A stretch of 64,000 bases of DNA from assembly GCA_016794505.1 (NCBI GenBank), contig JAEUJZ010000010.1, positions 62,001-126,000 on the forward strand, written 5' to 3'. The DNA is from Myxococcales bacterium. GTDB taxonomy: Bacteria > Myxococcota_A > Polyangia > Palsa-1104 > JAEUJZ01. A model generated the notes under the pieces. It was not told the origin of the DNA, did not search any database, and saw only the letters and a list, made by a program, of their open reading frames with translations. This document shows positions 15,645 through 23,445 of the stretch, one piece after another. Made by a program: the position numbers and the translations under genes. Positions within the stretch are counted from its first letter, which is position 1. Each line of letters opens with the position of its first letter.

Positions 15645-16502
15645 TTAGTCTTTGGATTCGAGCGTGCAGATCGCCTGGGCTCGCTTGATGCGCAGGACGG
15701 CGCACTCAAACACGCGGAATGGATGGTTCATCTGCTCAGCGCCGAGATACGCCACCCGGAAATCCTGGGCAACCGCTAAGTCGAAATTCTGAGGCCCCGT
15801 CGAGACAACCACTGCCGTGTTCTTGGTCAGGACGCTCGAACGGAACACGCCGTCGGTGCATACCTCACGCAGATGGTTTAGCTCGGACACGCCCGTGTTT
15901 TCGACAAAACGAGCCAGCTTGGCGTGCAGGTGCGGGCTGGTGATCAGGCAGTACGGGCCGTAAAAGCCGCTCTCGACCAAGCGCTCGATGGCGGCGGAGA
16001 CCGCGGTGATCGCCGTGCCAACCTGTGTCCAGTCGCCAAGCGGCAGCACGTGGCGCCCTGGCACCGTCGCTAAGCCAGGCTGGCCAAGCTCGGGCACGCC
16101 GTTGAACACCATGTCGTCTTCGCGATCGCTGACGAAGCTTGCAGCACCGGCCGCCGCTGACATGTCAAGCGGCGTCCCAAACTGCTCGGCGGTCTGCACG
16201 TCCCGCCAGTACAACGAAAAGTCCTTGTACAGGATCGGAATGGTCAGCATCTGGCGACCGGCGGCTCGCACGGGCGGCTTGGGTTCTTCGCCCAGAACGC
16301 CGATGGCAGCGCGCTCGGTCCCCGCGAACACGTCGTTGGCGACGGACTGCACGCCGGATCCCAGTGGCCCATACAGGTCCAGAAAGCGACGCCCAACCAA
16401 GCGCCGACGGGCGACCTCGACGACGGCCATGTTCAGCTCGCGCCAGCGCTCGGCCGACAGCGGCATGTGTTCATGCGTTAGAAAATTGCTCGAATCGGGC
16501 AT
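15645..16502 (-). CDS. Family 1 encapsulin nanocompartment shell protein
   Basis: A 285-residue HK97-fold encapsulin that self-assembles into a protein shell around cargo enzymes. Family hallmarks: an opening that recruits cargo (LSAERWRELNMAVVEVARRR), RRFLDLYGPLGSGVQSV, a central KDFSLYWRDVQ, FGTPLDMSAAAGAASFV with an EDDMVFNG segment, and the C-terminal tail with HPFRVFECAVLRIKR. ATG 16502 is preceded by AGAGGAA. An upstream in-frame start at 16535 has no such site. The gene is directly downstream of a ferritin-like gene whose C-terminus carries a targeting-type sequence. Iron storage and protection from oxidative stress are the known roles of this pairing in Myxococcus and other bacteria. 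Confidence 0.92.
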   Translation of the reverse strand: MPDSSNFLTHEHMPLSAERWRELNMAVVEVARRRLVGRRFLDLYGPLGSGVQSVANDVFAGTERAAIGVLGEEPKPPVRAAGRQMLTIPILYKDFSLYWRDVQTAEQFGTPLDMSAAAGAASFVSDREDDMVFNGVPELGQPGLATVPGRHVLPLGDWTQVGTAITAVSAAIERLVESGFYGPYCLITSPHLHAKLARFVENTGVSELNHLREVCTDGVFRSSVLTKNTAVVVSTGPQNFDLAVAQDFRVAYLGAEQMNHPFRVFECAVLRIKRAQAICTLESKD

Positions 16503-16604
16503 CGGTTCCTCTGCTTGCGCGGTAGGTGCGTACAAGCCAGCTCCCTGCCGGACGGGGGCGCTGGCATGACATCGACGAGCGCGATCGCGCGCCCGCCCGG
16601 TTGG

Positions 16605-17045
16605 TCACTCATCCGACGAAGGACGGTGCTTCAAGCCGCCCACGGACCAAGCGCCATCGGGAAACAAGGGTGGCGGCGGCGGGATCGGGTCACTGCTCAA
16701 GATCTCGGGAGTCGGTGCAGAAGGAGCCATCGGCTGCGGCGTGACCAACGTCTCGCGCCCCAGACCTGCTGCAGCGACGGCGGTTTCGGCTGCGACGCCT
16801 GCGCTGACCAGCGACATGCCAGCCAGCTGCGCTCGGCCCTCGGCGGCCCGCTGACGCTGACGCTCGTCGCGCTCCATGATCAGCTCATACATCTCGGCCA
16901 CATGCTCACGTTCTTCGTCGGTGACGTGCTCAATGATCTGCCGCAAGCTAGGGTCCGAGATGCGTGTGAGCATGCGTTCGTACGCATTGATGGTCTCAAG
17001 CTCACGCTGCAGGATCTCGCGCAGGACAACCAGGTCCTCTGACAT
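16605..17045 (-). CDS. Encapsulated ferritin-like cargo protein
   Basis: A 146-residue protein with an N-terminal two-helix ferritin-like domain (residues ~1-65). Its ferroxidase-type residues are in RELETINAYERML and DEEREHVAEMYE, in the order found in encapsulated ferritins, which dimerise to complete the iron site. A long Ala/Pro-rich linker follows (~70-125), ending in GAWSVGGLKHR near the C-terminus. That resembles the encapsulin-targeting peptide consensus (TVGSLRR type) and would dock on the inner shell surface. It lies 102 bases upstream of the encapsulin gene on the same strand and 11 bases downstream of a hydrolase gene. Iron oxidation inside the shell is the likely job. The linker is longer than in short EncFtn proteins. 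Confidence 0.87.
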   Translation of the reverse strand: MSEDLVVLREILQRELETINAYERMLTRISDPSLRQIIEHVTDEEREHVAEMYELIMERDERQRQRAAEGRAQLAGMSLVSAGVAAETAVAAAGLGRETLVTPQPMAPSAPTPEILSSDPIPPPPPLFPDGAWSVGGLKHRPSSDE

Positions 17046-17056
17046 GGGCCAAGGTG

Positions 17057-18007
17057 TTATCCGCTTCCCGCCCCCGCTGTCAATTGAGAGCGCGAGTTCT
17101 CATGGCTCGGCCCCCCAGATAGGACGCGCCGCACGAGCGCAGAAAGCAGGCTCGGCTGCTCCAACCACACGGTATGCCCCACGCCCGGCAGCATGTGCAG
17201 AGGCGCCGAGAGCGCCTGGGCTAGCTCGCGCTGCGACGACGGCGACATCAAGATGTCTCGCTCGCAGCCGATCACCGTGCAGGCTGGGCGAGGCGTCCGT
17301 TCGTCGGCATAGCGCTCAAGCAAGGCCTGCCGCAGGTCGTGGGCCAGCATGGCGTGTAGCTGACGCAGCGGCACAACCCGTCCCTCTTCGGCTTCGGCCG
17401 AGTGTGATCGCGGATCGCTGGCCAGCATCTCAAGCAGCGCGATGGCGCTCGGCTGTTCCAGAAACTCGACGGAAAACAACAGTGGAGCCAGCACGCGCCA
17501 CACATCCAAGCGACTGACCCCCGCCTGCCACAGCGACAAAAGGCCAAGCAAGATGCTGCGCTGCCGGGGGCTTAGGCCGGCGCAGGTCGCGACCAAGATC
17601 GCCTGGCCGATGCGCTGCGGCGCCAAAAGCAGCGCCTGTTGCAACCACATGCCCCCCATCGAGACGCCCAGCACGTCGACGCAATCGAGCTTCAAGTGAT
17701 CGAGCAGGCGCACGATCCGCTCGACCTGCCGCGGCCATGCATAGTCTTCGGGCTGGTTCGACGGCTGTGATCGCCCGGCACCCAGCGGATCCACCACCAC
17801 GCAGCGCCGCCCGATCTCGCGCAGCAGGCGCTTGAGCTGCCGTCCGTCGCTCAGAAAGCCCGGAAGGGCCAGCAGAACGGGTGCATCTTCGGTCACCGAC
17901 TCGGCCTTTTCGCGGTCCCTTGCGGCGGACGGGCTTGGACGCAGGACCTCGTAAAATAGGCCATCGATTTGGCCCGTACCTTCGCGCTCTTTTCGTATAT
18001 CGCTCAT
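17057..18007 (-). CDS. Alpha/beta-fold hydrolase
   Basis: A 316-residue alpha/beta hydrolase. The oxyanion region LLALPGFLSDGRQ and VVDPLGAGRS (~70-80) precede the nucleophile elbow GVSMGG (Ser ~115). The acid is probably in GCERDILM (~255), and the catalytic His is in GVGHTVWLE (~284). The first ~35 residues are charged and probably disordered. There is no signal peptide, so it is cytosolic. The substrate cannot be read from sequence: esters, lactones or thioesters are all possible. Only 11 bases separate its stop from the ferritin-like cargo start, so it probably heads the encapsulin operon. Whether that is functional or only positional is unknown. Confidence 0.88.
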   Translation of the reverse strand: MSDIRKEREGTGQIDGLFYEVLRPSPSAARDREKAESVTEDAPVLLALPGFLSDGRQLKRLLREIGRRCVVVDPLGAGRSQPSNQPEDYAWPRQVERIVRLLDHLKLDCVDVLGVSMGGMWLQQALLLAPQRIGQAILVATCAGLSPRQRSILLGLLSLWQAGVSRLDVWRVLAPLLFSVEFLEQPSAIALLEMLASDPRSHSAEAEEGRVVPLRQLHAMLAHDLRQALLERYADERTPRPACTVIGCERDILMSPSSQRELAQALSAPLHMLPGVGHTVWLEQPSLLSALVRRVLSGGPSHENSRSQLTAGAGSG

Positions 18008-18122
18008 GGTGTCTGACTAAGTCGCCCGCCGAAGCGACGGGCGCAGGCCCGCCATTTGAATCAAGCGCGGAAGCGGACGCAAGGTTTGGCGCCGCCTTGC
18101 GAACGTGCGAACCTAGCAGCGC

Positions 18123-19229
18123 ATGCGCCTTCCGCCTTTGCTTCTGCTCTTGGGCTGCTTGTCCGTCCTGTCCTGTGGCCAGGGCACCGTCAAGCGCAGC
18201 CTGGATCTGCGCAGTCGCGGCGACGCCGATCTGGTGGCGCTCTTGCCGCGCGGACTCGATGCCGTGCTCGATATCGATCTGGCTGGACCGACGGGGCTCA
18301 AGCAGCTCGCGAGCTTGGATGAGCTGCTGGCCCTGTTGCCGGCGGGCACGCTGAGCTCACTGGAACAGCTCTGCGATCATCCGACGCTACAGCTCGAAGC
18401 GGTCGCCATCGGCATCGCGGGCATGGGTACCCCGACACCTGAGATCGCGGTCTTGGCCCGCGGCGACCTGCAGAAAGAGCGCATCTTTGCCGCGATCCAA
18501 AGGCGGGCGGGCCATCAGGCCCAGACCGTCGAGTACCATGGCCTGCCGCTCGTCGAAGCCAGCCCCTCTGCAGCGACGGCTGCGGGTGCATCGAGCTCGT
18601 CTTCAGGGGATCAGCTCGGCAGCCTAGCGGCGCTTGACCCCGCGCACAGCGCCGCAGCCGCCATGCTGACCCCGCGGACCGTCGTCTTTGGCAGCCGCCT
18701 CTCGACGCGCCAGGTGGTCGACATCTTCCGCGGCGAAGAAGATGGAGTGCGTGCCCAGGCTGATCTGATGAGCGCGCTCGGCCGAGCCCCGCGGGCCAAG
18801 ACCGGGCGGCCGGCGGTGCTGCTGGCTTCGCTCTTGTCCCCGACCGTGCGCGAGCGGCTCAGTGCGGGAGGCTTTCCCGAGCTCGCCGAAAACGGCGACT
18901 TCCTGAGCGTGGCCTTGGCCGTCGGCGATGGCATTGATGTTGGGGTGGTGGTCGGCTATCGCACGCAGGCTGCGGCGCAGAGCGCGATGCAGGCGCTCAA
19001 AGCGCGCACCGCCGAGCTACGCCGACGCCCGGCTCTGGTGTTCATCGGCCTAGCCAGCTTTCTTGAGCCACTGCAGCTTGTCGCCGCCCCCAAGAATGCC
19101 CGCCGCGCGCAGCCTGAATTGCACGTCGCATACCGCCTGCCCGGCGATGAGCTGTCGCAGCTCGTTCAGCATGTCGCCCGCCTCAAGCAGGTCGATCTCA
19201 AGGCCCCAGGCTCGCCCGCAGCGCCATAG
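18123..19229 (+). CDS. Lipoprotein of unknown function
   Basis: A 368-residue lipoprotein with a leucine-rich signal and lipobox (SVLSC, Cys at ~18). The mature protein is mixed alpha/beta. Phrases such as LPRGLDAVLDIDLAG, VAIGIAGMGTPTPEIAVLARGD and ALVFIGLASFLEPLQLV resemble the opening strands of a duplicated domain seen in myxobacterial surface lipoproteins annotated only as hypothetical. A Ser/Ala-rich loop at ~150-175 (AAGASSSSSGDQ) looks disordered. There is no enzyme motif and no clear ribosome binding site, so the ATG is chosen for the signal peptide. It is divergent from the hydrolase-encapsulin operon across about 115 bases. Confidence 0.75.
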   Translation: MRLPPLLLLLGCLSVLSCGQGTVKRSLDLRSRGDADLVALLPRGLDAVLDIDLAGPTGLKQLASLDELLALLPAGTLSSLEQLCDHPTLQLEAVAIGIAGMGTPTPEIAVLARGDLQKERIFAAIQRRAGHQAQTVEYHGLPLVEASPSAATAAGASSSSSGDQLGSLAALDPAHSAAAAMLTPRTVVFGSRLSTRQVVDIFRGEEDGVRAQADLMSALGRAPRAKTGRPAVLLASLLSPTVRERLSAGGFPELAENGDFLSVALAVGDGIDVGVVVGYRTQAAAQSAMQALKARTAELRRRPALVFIGLASFLEPLQLVAAPKNARRAQPELHVAYRLPGDELSQLVQHVARLKQVDLKAPGSPAAP

Positions 19230-19542
19230 CACGCGCCGATTGTTCGAACTGCAGCGACGGGCCCGCACGTTTTTGACCGCCGGCATCGACCCCAAACGCC
19301 TCGTAGTTTCCCGATTCACACAAGCGGCTCGCGAAGCTTGAAGCCTCTTCGATCGGTCGAACCACTTCTGTAGCCAGCCACCGCGAGCGAGCAAAAGGCA
19401 CGCGAGCAAAACGAACGGCCTCACAGCCAGATCAGATCTGCTGCCCGCACGCAAAATACTCGGTCTGTCTCCGGTGAAGAAATCACCGCCCGCCGTCGTC
19501 GGATCGGTTACAGTGACGGTTGTATCAGAGGAGACTGCGACC
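19230..19542. other. Intergenic region, nothing recognised
   Basis: The 313 bases between two plus-strand lipoprotein genes hold no convincing gene, hairpin or promoter consensus. The last part includes the GAGGAG ribosome binding site of the next gene. It is likely to carry that gene's promoter because the spacing is too large for simple read-through. Confidence 0.4.
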
Positions 19543-20628
19543 ATGAGACGACTGAGTGCCACCCTTGTGAGCATCGCTGGCCTCGCCGGCTGCTATAGCG
19601 AGACCTATGTGGATCCCTCGCCTGTTTATGAGACGAGCGTCGTCGAGGTTCCCTATGGCCCGCCGCCTCCGGTAACGGTTAGCATGGCGCCCCCTCCCAT
19701 GCGCTATGAGCCCGTGCTGAGTTGTGGCTATGGCTCGACCTGGGTGCCCGGCCGCTGGGACTGGAACGGCCGCTGGTACTGGGGACGCGGGTACTGTGCC
19801 CCGGCTCGCACCGGCTATGTCTATGTCGCGCCGCGCTACGTCGGCAGCACATACTATCGCGGGCACTGGGCGACGGGAGGCGGTGGAACCTATGTTGTCC
19901 CGCCAGCCCCAGGCAGCTATGCGCCGCCCATGCAGCCAGGCTATGTCGCTCCGCGGCCTGGTCCAACGTATGTGCAGCCGGCTCCGCCTGCTTATGTTCA
20001 GCCAGGCCCGACGGTGTACCAGCCGGCTCCGCCACCGCGTCCCGCCTATGTAGCGCCCATGGCTCCGGCTCCGATGGCGCCAGCCCCAGTGGTGACGGCA
20101 CCGCCGGCCTATGTCCCGCCGGGTCCGACGGTATATCAGCCAGCCCCGCCGCCTCGCGCCCCCTATGGCGCGCCGATGCAGCCAACGCCTGCCTATGGCG
20201 CCCCGGCGTACCGTCCGGCGCCGTCGCTTCCGCCCCCAGCGTATGGGGGCCAGCCGGCCCCGGTGTACCGTCCAGCACCACCGGTCAATCCAGGCATGGG
20301 GCAGCCGCCTCCCGCCTATCGGCCGGCACCTCCGGCCAATCCAGGCATGGGGCAGCCGCCTCCCGCCTATCGGCCGGCGCCTCCGGCCAATCCAGGCATG
20401 GGGCAGCCGCCTCCTGCTTATCGGCCAGCGCCTCCGGCCAATCCAGGCATGGGGCAGCCGCCTCCCGCCTATCGGCCGGCACCACAGCCACCAGCCGCGC
20501 AGCCCCCGGTCTATCGTCCTCCGACGGCCCCAACGGGCGGTGGCGGCGGCTACATGGGTGCCCCACCGCCTCGCTCGGGCGGCGCCCCGGCAGGAACCCC
20601 CGTCCGTGCGGGGGGCAACGGCCTGTAG
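19543..20628 (+). CDS. Proline-rich lipoprotein with YXWGXW-type motif
   Basis: A 361-residue lipoprotein: GAGGAG upstream, then MRRLSATLVSIAGLAGC with the lipid-anchored Cys at ~17. Residues ~60-110 hold the aromatic segment WVPGRWDWNGRWYWGRGYC, typical of small YXWGXW/WXXGXW-repeat surface proteins. The rest, about 230 residues, is Pro/Ala/Tyr-rich with PPAYV, TVYQPAPP and RPAP motifs, including four near-identical copies of a 17-residue unit starting NPGMGQPPPAY. It is probably an extended surface or periplasm-spanning chain. No catalytic function is suggested. Repeat number may vary between strains by slippage. Confidence 0.8.
   Translation: MRRLSATLVSIAGLAGCYSETYVDPSPVYETSVVEVPYGPPPPVTVSMAPPPMRYEPVLSCGYGSTWVPGRWDWNGRWYWGRGYCAPARTGYVYVAPRYVGSTYYRGHWATGGGGTYVVPPAPGSYAPPMQPGYVAPRPGPTYVQPAPPAYVQPGPTVYQPAPPPRPAYVAPMAPAPMAPAPVVTAPPAYVPPGPTVYQPAPPPRAPYGAPMQPTPAYGAPAYRPAPSLPPPAYGGQPAPVYRPAPPVNPGMGQPPPAYRPAPPANPGMGQPPPAYRPAPPANPGMGQPPPAYRPAPPANPGMGQPPPAYRPAPQPPAAQPPVYRPPTAPTGGGGGYMGAPPPRSGGAPAGTPVRAGGNGL
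20287..20484 (+). repeat. 51-bp tandem repeat, about four copies, in frame
   Basis: Copies begin at 20287, 20338, 20389 and 20440. The first three are complete 51-base units and the fourth diverges near its end. Each encodes the 17-residue NPGMGQPPPAYRPAPPA unit and copies differ by only a few bases, which suggests recent expansion. Confidence 0.9.
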
Positions 20629-20710
20629 GCCGCATCGATTGCCGTCTCTGGGACTGCCTTCCTCCCTTGCGCGGTCCCTGGTCCCGCACCGAGCTTGAAC
20701 CCGCCGCGGT

Positions 20711-21103
20711 CTAGACCGGAATGGTCATCAGGTGGGCGACAGCTTCCTCTTCACTCAGAAACACAGCCATGTTGGGCTCGCCACGCTCGCGGGCCATGCG
20801 CAGCACCTGAAGGCGCCCCACGGCCGAGGCTACCAGCGTGGCATGGACGGGAAAAAGCTCGCGCAGATCACGCCGCAGCAGCTGCGCCTTGGCCTCGACA
20901 GAGGGTGAGTTGCTGCCAGGTACCAGCCGCAGGTCGGTGAGAAGCCGCTGGCCGCGCAGCGGGCGTAGCTTGGCCAAAGCATCCCGATGCGTTTCGTCCG
21001 TCAGGGCGAGATCCAGTGACAGCGCCTGACGACGGATGATCACCAGTTTTCGCGCGGCATCGTGCTCGATGACGAAGAGCGGATTTCCAAACACGCGCTG
21101 CAT
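20711..21103 (-). CDS. STAS-like small protein beside SpoIIE phosphatase
   Basis: A 130-residue soluble protein from ATG 21103. A GTG at 21151 would add 16 residues. The strand-helix pattern (LFVIEHDAARKLVIIRR, then QRLLTDLRLVPGSN, a charged helix and a final FLSEEEAVAHLM helix) resembles the SpoIIAA/STAS-like fold, in which many bacterial members end with a similar acidic helix. The canonical phosphorylated Ser is not obvious, though SNSPS lies in the right region. It is 98 bases downstream of a SpoIIE-type phosphatase on the same strand, the usual partner of STAS anti-anti-sigma proteins, which supports a signalling role. Assignment to the family is tentative. Confidence 0.65.
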   Translation of the reverse strand: MQRVFGNPLFVIEHDAARKLVIIRRQALSLDLALTDETHRDALAKLRPLRGQRLLTDLRLVPGSNSPSVEAKAQLLRRDLRELFPVHATLVASAVGRLQVLRMARERGEPNMAVFLSEEEAVAHLMTIPV

Positions 21104-21201
21104 GACTTCCGTGTTCCAAGTAAGGGCGCGCAAGCCGGTAGGCTGCCCCACTCACTCAACCTACCGTCGTGGATCATTCGGATCCCGGTGAGCCAGGAGG
21201 C

Positions 21202-22803
21202 CTACGAAAGCTGCGCCACCACCAGGGTTATGTCGTCCTTGCGCGGCGCGTTGCCATAAAACTGCGCGGCGCCAGCCATCAGCGTATCGCGCATCTGCAT
21301 CGGTCCCTGGTCACCGGCCTGGCGAATGGCGTTGCGCAGACGCTTCTCGCCGTACTCTTCGCCCGTGGGGCTCTCGCACTCGATCAGGCCGTCGGTATAG
21401 AACACCAGGCGATCCCCAGATCGCAGCGGCTGCGTTGACTCGGCAAACGTCGAATCGGGAATGTCGCCCAGGCGGTTGCCGCGTGACATGAGGACCGTGA
21501 TCTCGCTTTCGCCCTGTTGCAGCGTGCTGGGATGCCGATACAGGTACGGAAAGTTGTGGCCGGCGTTGGCGTACGTGATCGAGCGGGCTCGCGTGTCGAT
21601 GACGCAGGCAAAGCAGGTCATGACAAAGCGGCGACGCGCGCTCTCATAGATGGCGCGGTTCATCAGCTCCAAAATGCGGGCCGCCGTCAGCCGCGGACCT
21701 TCGAGAGCGCGACCGACGTCGCAGGCCGCCTTGGCCGCTGCGGTGATCATGGCAGCCGGCACTCCGTGGCCGGTCACGTCGCCGATAATCACCAAGATGC
21801 GGCCGTCGACGATGTCGTAGACCGCCCACCAGTCGCCGCCGCACTGCGTGGCCGGTTGGAAATAGCCGGCCACTTTGAGCGGCCCGCGCTCCAGAAGCTC
21901 CGTTGGTGGCACCAGCGTCTCTTGAATTGTGCGCGCCAGCTCTAGTTCTTTTTCTAAGACAGCCTTGGCCGCGGTCTCGTCGAGCAGGGCCTTTAGGCGG
22001 TCGGCCATGTAGTTGAAGTTGTCGGCGAGCAGGCCGATCTCGTCCTTGGAATCAACGGCGACGCGGGCATCCATCTGACCGCCTGCGATCTGCGACGCAC
22101 CCAGAGCCAAAAGCTTGATCGGTCGGGCAATGCGCAGCCCCTGGAATACGGCGAGGCCCGCCCCGACGAGTAGGAACACCAGACCGAGGAGCGCAATCTG
22201 CACGCCATAGGCCTGCACGTCGGCGTTCTTCTTGGCCTCGATCTCGTCCAGCTGGTGCTGCAGCGACGCCATGCTGTAGATCACAACCAGCGTGCCGAAC
22301 TTCTTGCCCGAGGCCACGACGGGACGCGCGAACACCTTGCGGCGCTCTTTTTCCTTGCTGCCCTTGGCCTCAGCCTCGATCTCTTTGGTCAGCGGCTTGG
22401 TGATCTTGGCCATCTCGGGCCCAAGCGTCGGGTCGACTTCAGCGACGGGCTGGCCTTCTTTCACGCGCGAGTCGCTGTGCGCCGCAATAAGGCCGTTATC
22501 GGTGATGACGTACAGCGCGACGATGTCGCGGTCGATCTTGGCGGCCTGCGGCACGAAGTTTTGCAGGCTGCTGTAGTCGGTCTGCATCAGCGCCGTTCGA
22601 GCGCTCTCAGCGACGGTAAGTGTCTGCGTCTCGGCCCGCGTCTCAAGAGCCGAGTTATACGCGGCCGACAAGCGCTCAGCCGCTTCGTCAAAGGTGCGAC
22701 GACTGTAGTAAATGCTGGTCGATCCAAGCAGCCCGACGATGAGCAAGATGAGAATCAGACTCGTCAGAATCATCTTCAGACTGATTGAAAGTCGGGAGCC
22801 CAT
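21202..22803 (-). CDS. Membrane-bound SpoIIE-type serine phosphatase with HAMP domain
   Basis: A 533-residue sensor phosphatase. Residues ~10-33 are the first membrane helix. Residues ~35-190 form an extracytoplasmic Cache-like sensor (VALYVITDNGLIAAHSDSRV). A second helix at ~200-225 is followed by a HAMP linker (RIARPIKLLALGASQIAGG) and a short coiled coil. The PPM/SpoIIE catalytic domain spans ~285-533, with CGGDWWAVYD, VIIGDVTGHGVPAAM, YANAGHNFPYL, DRLVFYTDGLIE and APRKDDITLVV, covering the metal-binding Asp residues. Such proteins dephosphorylate STAS-domain anti-anti-sigma factors, and the adjacent STAS-like gene fits. The signal sensed is unknown. Confidence 0.93.
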   Translation of the reverse strand: MGSRLSISLKMILTSLILILLIVGLLGSTSIYYSRRTFDEAAERLSAAYNSALETRAETQTLTVAESARTALMQTDYSSLQNFVPQAAKIDRDIVALYVITDNGLIAAHSDSRVKEGQPVAEVDPTLGPEMAKITKPLTKEIEAEAKGSKEKERRKVFARPVVASGKKFGTLVVIYSMASLQHQLDEIEAKKNADVQAYGVQIALLGLVFLLVGAGLAVFQGLRIARPIKLLALGASQIAGGQMDARVAVDSKDEIGLLADNFNYMADRLKALLDETAAKAVLEKELELARTIQETLVPPTELLERGPLKVAGYFQPATQCGGDWWAVYDIVDGRILVIIGDVTGHGVPAAMITAAAKAACDVGRALEGPRLTAARILELMNRAIYESARRRFVMTCFACVIDTRARSITYANAGHNFPYLYRHPSTLQQGESEITVLMSRGNRLGDIPDSTFAESTQPLRSGDRLVFYTDGLIECESPTGEEYGEKRLRNAIRQAGDQGPMQMRDTLMAGAAQFYGNAPRKDDITLVVAQLS

Positions 22804-22858
22804 TTATTCAAGGTATCGCAGGCTTGTTCTCCCGGTCAATCGCCGCTAGGATGACCCT

Positions 22859-23413
22859 ATGCACCCAGCTCTGGAGCGCTTCATCCAGCAGTTTAAGGCG
22901 CAGGCAGACGTCATCATCGACAGCTGGTTCATCTGCGACAGCGAACGCAACATCGTCGAGTACAACCGCGCGTTCTTCGCCATGTTTCCCCGCTCGGAGG
23001 CGCGCAACCTAAAGAGCCGCAAGTGCCACGAAGTGCTGCGCCTGGGGATCTGCCAAGGCTCGTGCATCGCGCAGCAGTGCTGGCGCGACCAGCGGCACGT
23101 GCGCTTGGACGAGATCGACGGCAAGCCGCTGGGTCAGGCCGAAGATGCGCCGACGCGACGGTATGTGCTCTCGGCGATCCCGATCCTTGACGAGAATGGC
23201 AGTCCTGTCGGGGCGCTGGAAATTCAGCGCGATGTCACCGACGAAGCGCAAGTGCAAGACAAGTATCGCAAGATGCTCGACAACGAAGCACGCGAGCGCG
23301 AGCGCCTGGCTGGCCAGATCCGCACCCGCACGCGTGAGCTTATCGAGACCAATCAGCTCCTTCTGAAGGTGCAGAAAGAGCTGATGAGCCACAAAAAAGG
23401 CATGGCGCTGTAG
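22859..23413 (+). CDS. PAS-domain protein with cysteine cluster and coiled coil
   Basis: A 184-residue cytosolic protein from an ATG preceded by AGGA. Residues ~15-130 are a PAS fold: FICDSERNIVEYNRAFFAMF at the start and GSPVGALEIQRDVTDEAQ at the end. In between, CHEVLRLGICQGSCIAQQCW supplies four cysteines in 20 residues, reminiscent of PAS domains that bind metal or sense redox state. The tail (~130-184) is a charged amphipathic helix, probably a coiled coil for dimerisation. There is no output domain, so it may act by protein contact. It is divergent from the SpoIIE phosphatase across 55 bases and may feed the same pathway. Confidence 0.82.
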   Translation: MHPALERFIQQFKAQADVIIDSWFICDSERNIVEYNRAFFAMFPRSEARNLKSRKCHEVLRLGICQGSCIAQQCWRDQRHVRLDEIDGKPLGQAEDAPTRRYVLSAIPILDENGSPVGALEIQRDVTDEAQVQDKYRKMLDNEARERERLAGQIRTRTRELIETNQLLLKVQKELMSHKKGMAL

Positions 23414-23445
23414 CAGCAGGCGCACGGCCTCAGCGAGGGGGCGCT

